From assembly GCF_946151075.1 (NCBI RefSeq), contig NZ_CAMGZB010000001.1, positions 1,726,001-1,790,000 on the forward strand: a stretch of 64,000 nucleotides of DNA, read 5' to 3'. Positions 60,414 to 64,000 of this stretch are shown here, piece after piece. The DNA is from Neobacillus sp. Marseille-Q6967 (GTDB lineage: Bacteria; Bacillota; Bacilli; Bacillales; Cytobacillaceae). Position 1 is the stretch's first letter, and each line of letters begins with the position of its first letter. Both the position numbers and the translations under genes were made by a program. Below the pieces are notes generated by a model. The model made no database searches, was not told the origin of the DNA, and worked only from the letters and a program-made list of their open reading frames with translations.

Positions 60414-61274
60414 GTGTTAGGAGCAATTGAAGCAGGAGGAACAAAATTTGTTTGTGCGGTTGGAGATCATTTAGGCAATATTATGGACCGGGTTACGATT
60501 CCAACAACCGTTCCAGAAGAAACGATGAAGGACGTCATTGCCTTTTTTAAAAAATATCCGGTTGAGGCGATTGGAATTGGCTCGTTTGGACCGATTGATG
60601 TCAATCTAGAGAGCCCGACTTACGGATATATTACGTCTACACCAAAGACAGCGTGGAAAAACTATCCGCTTGTACAAACGATTAAGGATGTTTTTTCCGT
60701 GCCAGTTGGTTTTAATACCGACGTCAATGCTGCGGCATTAGGAGAGGCAACACTAGGTGCTGCTAAAGGATTGGACAGCTGTTTATATATGACGGTTGGA
60801 ACCGGAATCGGTGCAGGTGCAATCGTTCAAGGGAATTTACTTCAGGGCCTTTCTCACCCGGAAATGGGCCATATTTTAGTACGCCGTCATCCAGATGACT
60901 CTTATAAAGGAAAATGTCCGTACCATCACGACTGCTTTGAAGGACTGGCAGCAGGTCCTGCCATCGAAGAACGTTGGGGCGATAAAGGAGCTAATTTGGC
61001 CGACCGTGATGAGGTTTGGGACTTAGAAGCATACTATATTGCACAAGCTCTGATGCAATACATATTAATTTTATCACCTAAAAAAATGATTCTTGGCGGC
61101 GGTGTCATGCACCAGGAACAGATTTTTCCGCTCATTTATAAGCATTTAACCGCAATGGTTAACGAATATGTCGTGCTGCCGGAGTTATCCGAATATATTG
61201 TCCTGCCTGGTTTAGGCGACAATGCCGGAATTACAGGCTCACTTTTACTAGCACACCAAGCGCTACAACAATAA
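60414..61274 (+). CDS. gmuE: ROK-family fructokinase (GmuE-like)
   Basis: ATP-dependent phosphorylation of fructose (or mannose released by GmuD). 286 residues. ATP loop LGAIEAGGTKFVCAVG at the N-terminus, FNTDVNAAALGEATLG (catalytic Asp), and the zinc-binding HPEMGH...KGKCPYHHDCFEG segment that marks bacterial fructokinases. GTG start at 60414 with GGGAGGA seven bases upstream; a longer reading from 60399 includes the ribosome site. Between gmuR and the isomerase gene. Confidence 0.9.
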   Translation: MLGAIEAGGTKFVCAVGDHLGNIMDRVTIPTTVPEETMKDVIAFFKKYPVEAIGIGSFGPIDVNLESPTYGYITSTPKTAWKNYPLVQTIKDVFSVPVGFNTDVNAAALGEATLGAAKGLDSCLYMTVGTGIGAGAIVQGNLLQGLSHPEMGHILVRRHPDDSYKGKCPYHHDCFEGLAAGPAIEERWGDKGANLADRDEVWDLEAYYIAQALMQYILILSPKKMILGGGVMHQEQIFPLIYKHLTAMVNEYVVLPELSEYIVLPGLGDNAGITGSLLLAHQALQQ

Positions 61275-61293
61275 GACTATGGAGGAAATGATT

Positions 61294-62238
61294 TTGCAAC
61301 CTTTATTTTTACAACCCGTATTTAAAGAAAGAATTTGGGGTGGAACCGCGTTAAAGCAGGAGTTCGGCTATAATATCCCAACGGAACATACAGGAGAATG
61401 CTGGGCGATTTCGGCTCATCCAAACGGTCCATCCGTGATTGAAAATGGACCTTATGCCGGCCAGACATTGGACAAGTTATGGAAAGAACACCCTGAACTG
61501 TTTGGCCATCCTACTGAAGAGGTTTTCCCTCTGTTAACGAAAATCTTAGATGCAAATGCTGATTTATCGGTACAGGTTCATCCTGATGACGCTTATGCAA
61601 AGGTTAACGAAAACGGTGAACTAGGAAAAACCGAATGCTGGTATATTATTGACTGTAAAGAAGGTGCGGATATGATTTTCGGTCATAACGCACAGACAAA
61701 AGAAGAATTGATTCAGATGGTGAACGAAGGCAAATGGAACGATCTGCTGCGCCGGGTAAAAATCAAGCCGGGTGACTTTTTCTATGTTCCGAGCGGCACC
61801 ATCCATGCTTTATGTGAAGGAACACTTGTGTTAGAAACACAGCAAAGCTCAGACACCACTTACCGTGTCTATGATTATGACCGCCGTGATGACCAAGGCA
61901 ATCTGCGTGAACTGCATTTAGAAAAAGCGATTGAAGTGACAACTGTTCCTCACCAAGCGGTTGCAAGTAACCCTACGGTTGAAACAGCAGGGGATGTGAC
62001 AATTACTACCTTTGTAAACTCTGAATTTTTCTCTGTTTACAAATGGGATGTGAATGGTACTGCGCGTTTTTCCGATGAAGGCCGTTATTTATTGATGAGT
62101 GTGTTAAAAGGCGAAGGCTCTCTTGTTCATAATGGAGAAACTTATTCTCTGGTAAAAGGAACTCATTTTATCGTTCCGGTCGGCATGGGTGATTTTGAAG
62201 TCAACGGTAATTGCCAGATCATGGTCTCCCACGCATAG
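61294..62238 (+). CDS. gmuF: Mannose-6-phosphate isomerase, class I (GmuF-like)
   Basis: Zinc enzyme that turns mannose 6-phosphate into fructose 6-phosphate, linking mannan sugars to glycolysis. 314 residues. PVFKERIWGGTAL at the N-terminus, zinc ligands in LSVQVHPDDAYA (His) and GKTECWYII (Glu) and a later His in PSGTIHALCEG. TTG start at 61294 is supported by GGAGGA seven bases upstream; the ATG at 61288 is too near it. Presence of this gene favours a mannose-containing substrate over plain cellobiose. Confidence 0.92.
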   Translation: MQPLFLQPVFKERIWGGTALKQEFGYNIPTEHTGECWAISAHPNGPSVIENGPYAGQTLDKLWKEHPELFGHPTEEVFPLLTKILDANADLSVQVHPDDAYAKVNENGELGKTECWYIIDCKEGADMIFGHNAQTKEELIQMVNEGKWNDLLRRVKIKPGDFFYVPSGTIHALCEGTLVLETQQSSDTTYRVYDYDRRDDQGNLRELHLEKAIEVTTVPHQAVASNPTVETAGDVTITTFVNSEFFSVYKWDVNGTARFSDEGRYLLMSVLKGEGSLVHNGETYSLVKGTHFIVPVGMGDFEVNGNCQIMVSHA

Positions 62239-62253
62239 GTCGAGGGTTGGCGT

Positions 62254-62868
62254 ATGAATAAAATTTTACTATTCATTGGCGACAGTATAACCGAATCCGG
62301 TCGGTTTGAAGATCCAGAAGGACTCGGAAACGGCTATGTTCGTCTGGTCCATGATTATTTAACGGTTCGCGATCCTTTGCATTGTCCACAGGTAGTAAAT
62401 AGGGGAATCAGTGGGAATCATTCTACAGATTTAGTGGAGCGCTGGGATAGGGATGTCATAGAATTAAATCCTGATTATGTCTCGATTTCAATTGGTATCA
62501 ACGATGTTTGGAGAAGACTAGATAATCCTCATAAAGAATTGGTTTTCCCAGATCGGTATGAAGATATTTTAAGAGGGTTAATTGAAGAAGTTCTTTCGAG
62601 AACGAAGGCTCAGTTGATCCTAATGGAACCCACGATACATAGGGAAGAAGTCGATTCTCCAGGTAATCAAATGTTAGCAGCTTATGTAAGTGTAGTCCAA
62701 AAATTAGCTTCCGAATACGGAGCCCTTCTGGTGCCCACCCATCAGGCCTTTTTGGAATATCTACAACAAAAGCCAACTGCAAAGCTGACTACCGACGGAG
62801 TCCACATGAACTCTTTGGGCAACATGCTCATGGCCAAAACATGGCTGTCGGTATTTTTAAAAAATTAA
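62254..62868 (+). CDS. SGNH/GDSL hydrolase (carbohydrate-esterase type)
   Basis: 204 residues, no signal peptide. All four SGNH blocks are present: GDSIT (nucleophile Ser) at 10-14, RGISGN (Gly) near 49, SIGINDVW (Asn) near 79 and DGVHMNSLG (Asp-His) near 183. Such enzymes remove acetyl groups from sugars. It is last in the operon, where B. subtilis has the extracellular mannanase gmuG, so deacetylation of imported acetylated manno-oligosaccharides is inferred. GAGGG lies eight bases before the ATG. Confidence 0.88.
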   Translation: MNKILLFIGDSITESGRFEDPEGLGNGYVRLVHDYLTVRDPLHCPQVVNRGISGNHSTDLVERWDRDVIELNPDYVSISIGINDVWRRLDNPHKELVFPDRYEDILRGLIEEVLSRTKAQLILMEPTIHREEVDSPGNQMLAAYVSVVQKLASEYGALLVPTHQAFLEYLQQKPTAKLTTDGVHMNSLGNMLMAKTWLSVFLKN

Positions 62869-62883
62869 CAGGTTTATCTTTGA

Positions 62884-62918
62884 AAAATCCACATGATTAC
62901 ATCGTGTGGATTTTTTTC
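62884..62918 (+). terminator. Terminator of the gmu operon
   Basis: AAAATCCACA / TGTGGATTTT stem with an 11-base loop and continuing T-run. Confidence 0.9.
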
Positions 62919-63034
62919 ATGTTTTTTAACAAAATTGCGAATAGCAGTACTTGAAATACTTTTCCTATGTGATGAGGAAATGTCATTCATCATGAAGGAA
63001 TCGGATTCAGAAAGGAAATGTCCTTCATGAAGTG

Positions 63035-63592
63035 ATGAAGGACAAATTTCATCCAGGACTAAAAGGAAATGTCCTTCATGAAGGGGATGAAGGACAAATC
63101 ACACCCGAACCGAAAGGAAATGTCCTTCATGAAGGGGATGAAGGACAAATTGCATCGGATCCAGAAAGGAAATGTCCTTCATGAAGGGGATGAAGGACAA
63201 ATCACACCCGAACCAGAAAGGAAATGTCCTTCATGAGGGGGATGAAGGACAAATTGCATCGGATTCAGAAAGGAAATGTCCTTCATGAAGGGGATGAAGG
63301 ACAAATCACACCCGAACCAGAAAGGAAATGTCCTTCATGAGGGGGATGAAGGACAAATTGCATCGAATTCAGAAAGGAAATGTCCTTCATGAGGGGGATG
63401 AAGGACAAATTGCATCGGATTCAGAAAGGAAATGTCCTTCATGAAGGGGATGAAGGACAAATCACACCCGAACCAGAAAGGAAATGTCCTTCATGAAGGG
63501 GATGAAGGACAAATCACATCCGAACCAGAAAGGAAATGTCCTTCATGAGGGGGATGAAGGACAAATCGCATCTGAAACAGAAAGGCAGTGTC
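63035..63592. repeat. Array of 11 x 52-bp hairpin units, second type
   Basis: ATGAAGGAC recurs at 63035, 63087, 63138, 63190 and then every 52 bases to 63554 (one 51-base step). A degenerate unit precedes at 62992. The hairpin words match the array at 37.6 kb, but the linker differs: it ends CAGAAAGGAA and comes in two forms, TTGCATCGGATT and TCACACCCGAAC, partly alternating. No ORF. It fills most of the 906-base gap from 62869 to 63774. Confidence 0.92.
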
Positions 63593-63705
63593 TCGTTAAA
63601 CCCATGTAAGTACGATTTTTTGTTTATTGTTATGAAGATAATATTTGGCATAGATAATACAAAAATTTGGAAACCTATCAAGTACTTGATTACTTCAAAC
63701 AATCA

Positions 63706-63748
63706 TGTTACTATTAGGTAACATATTACATGTTACCTTTTAGTAACG
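63706..63748 (+). promoter_or_regulatory. Two ArsR-type dyads before the ArsR gene
   Basis: TGTTAC-N6-GTAACA at 63706-63723 and TGTTAC-N6-GTAACG at 63731-63748, 25 bases centre to centre, ahead of a TATAAA-like -10. Autoregulation by the ArsR protein encoded next is inferred. Confidence 0.65.
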
Positions 63749-63774
63749 TATAAAATTATGAAAGGATCGTTGAA

Positions 63775-64000
63775 ATGGAAGACGAACTTTCGCCATTGTT
63801 TCGAGCATTAGGACACCCAATACGGAGGAGGATTCTAGACCTTCTTAAAGAATCGCCGAAAACGACGGGTGAGTTAGACAATTATTTTCCCGAGGTTTCA
63901 AGATATGCGATCATGAAGCATTTGACGATTTTGGAAGAAGGGAATCTGGTTGTGGTCCGACGGGAAGGAAAATATCGGCGAAATTTTCTTAACGCGGTAC
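63775..64000 (+). CDS. ArsR-family regulator, cut by window edge
   Basis: First 75 residues visible. The winged HTH reads MEDELSPLFRALGHPIRRRI, then LDLLKESPKTTGEL, SRYAIMKHLTILEEGNLV and VVRREGKYRRNFLN, typical of the SmtB/ArsR-like group that includes AHSA1-linked regulators. No metal-binding Cys is seen in the visible part. AAAGGATCGTTGAA precedes the ATG. Its target is probably its own promoter and genes beyond the window. Confidence 0.88.
   Translation, partial: MEDELSPLFRALGHPIRRRILDLLKESPKTTGELDNYFPEVSRYAIMKHLTILEEGNLVVVRREGKYRRNFLNAV

Noticed and set aside
63035..63592. CRISPR-like regular array (second)
   Set aside because: Only two linker types recur; spacers are not unique and there are no cas genes.

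Overview
The window reads as the chromosome of a low-GC, endospore-former-type Bacillaceae (Bacillus/Neobacillus-like). The grounds are strong AGGAGG ribosome sites, many rho-independent terminators with U-tracts, CcpA-type cre sites, and gene families typical of Bacillus: YvrJ/DUF1659/DUF2922, BceRSAB, YkkCD-PurU, the GmuBACDREF operon, class II GalT and an LCP protein. There are no rRNA, tRNA or cas genes and no complete transposon. The assignment to a group is inference from gene content; no species can be named.

Layout. 1-5.5 kb: a truncated fructose-type PTS gene, an RpiR regulator, glycerate kinase, a Nudix hydrolase, a LOG-family protein and an LCP cell-wall ligase. 6.07-15.9 kb: a secreted polymorphic-toxin locus made of a 1552-aa toroid/VWA surface protein, a translationally coupled 1429-aa protein (degenerate transglutaminase, membrane segments, Hint, AHH nuclease), and an Imm11-like immunity gene. 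16-20.4 kb: housekeeping genes and a ROK regulator. 20.4-25.1 kb: a Leloir operon galK-galE-galT-galM whose control region shares a palindrome with the ROK gene. 25.3-31.4 kb: an aldo/keto reductase, a BceRSAB-type peptide-antibiotic detoxification module and a Crh-like HPr paralogue with Tyr at position 15. 31.5-37.5 kb: ADP-ribosylglycohydrolase, a pentapeptide-repeat protein, an MFS efflux pump preceded by an ErmDL-like leader peptide and attenuator, a MITE-like GC-rich repeat and a GGDEF-EAL protein. 37.6-38.4 kb: a 16-unit, 52-bp hairpin array. 38.5-43 kb: a frameshifted NERD gene, TetR plus paired SMR pumps, and purU. 43-48.4 kb: a cell-wall-bound M30-like protease, a frameshifted small membrane gene and a glycosyltransferase. 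48.4-55.9 kb: two copies of a DUF2922/DUF1659 cassette as 585-bp direct repeats flanking an ascorbate-type PTS plus split-transketolase operon. 56-62.9 kb: a gmuBACDREF-like manno-/gluco-oligosaccharide operon ending in an SGNH esterase. 63-64 kb: a second 52-bp hairpin array (11 units) and a truncated ArsR gene.

How the genes work together. Sugar uptake dominates: three PTS systems, each with local regulation and cre-like sites, plus galactose catabolism. A second theme is antibiotic and competitor response: the Bce module, a macrolide-type attenuated MFS pump, SMR pumps and the toxin-immunity locus. The two most interesting items are the ErmDL-like leader that appears to control the MFS pump (34.49-34.82 kb) and the large toxin locus with its toroid/VWA partner. 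Two repeat families without an assigned function recur in the window: the 52-bp hairpin arrays, and a short GGTGCCTGTCACC element present in six same-orientation copies.
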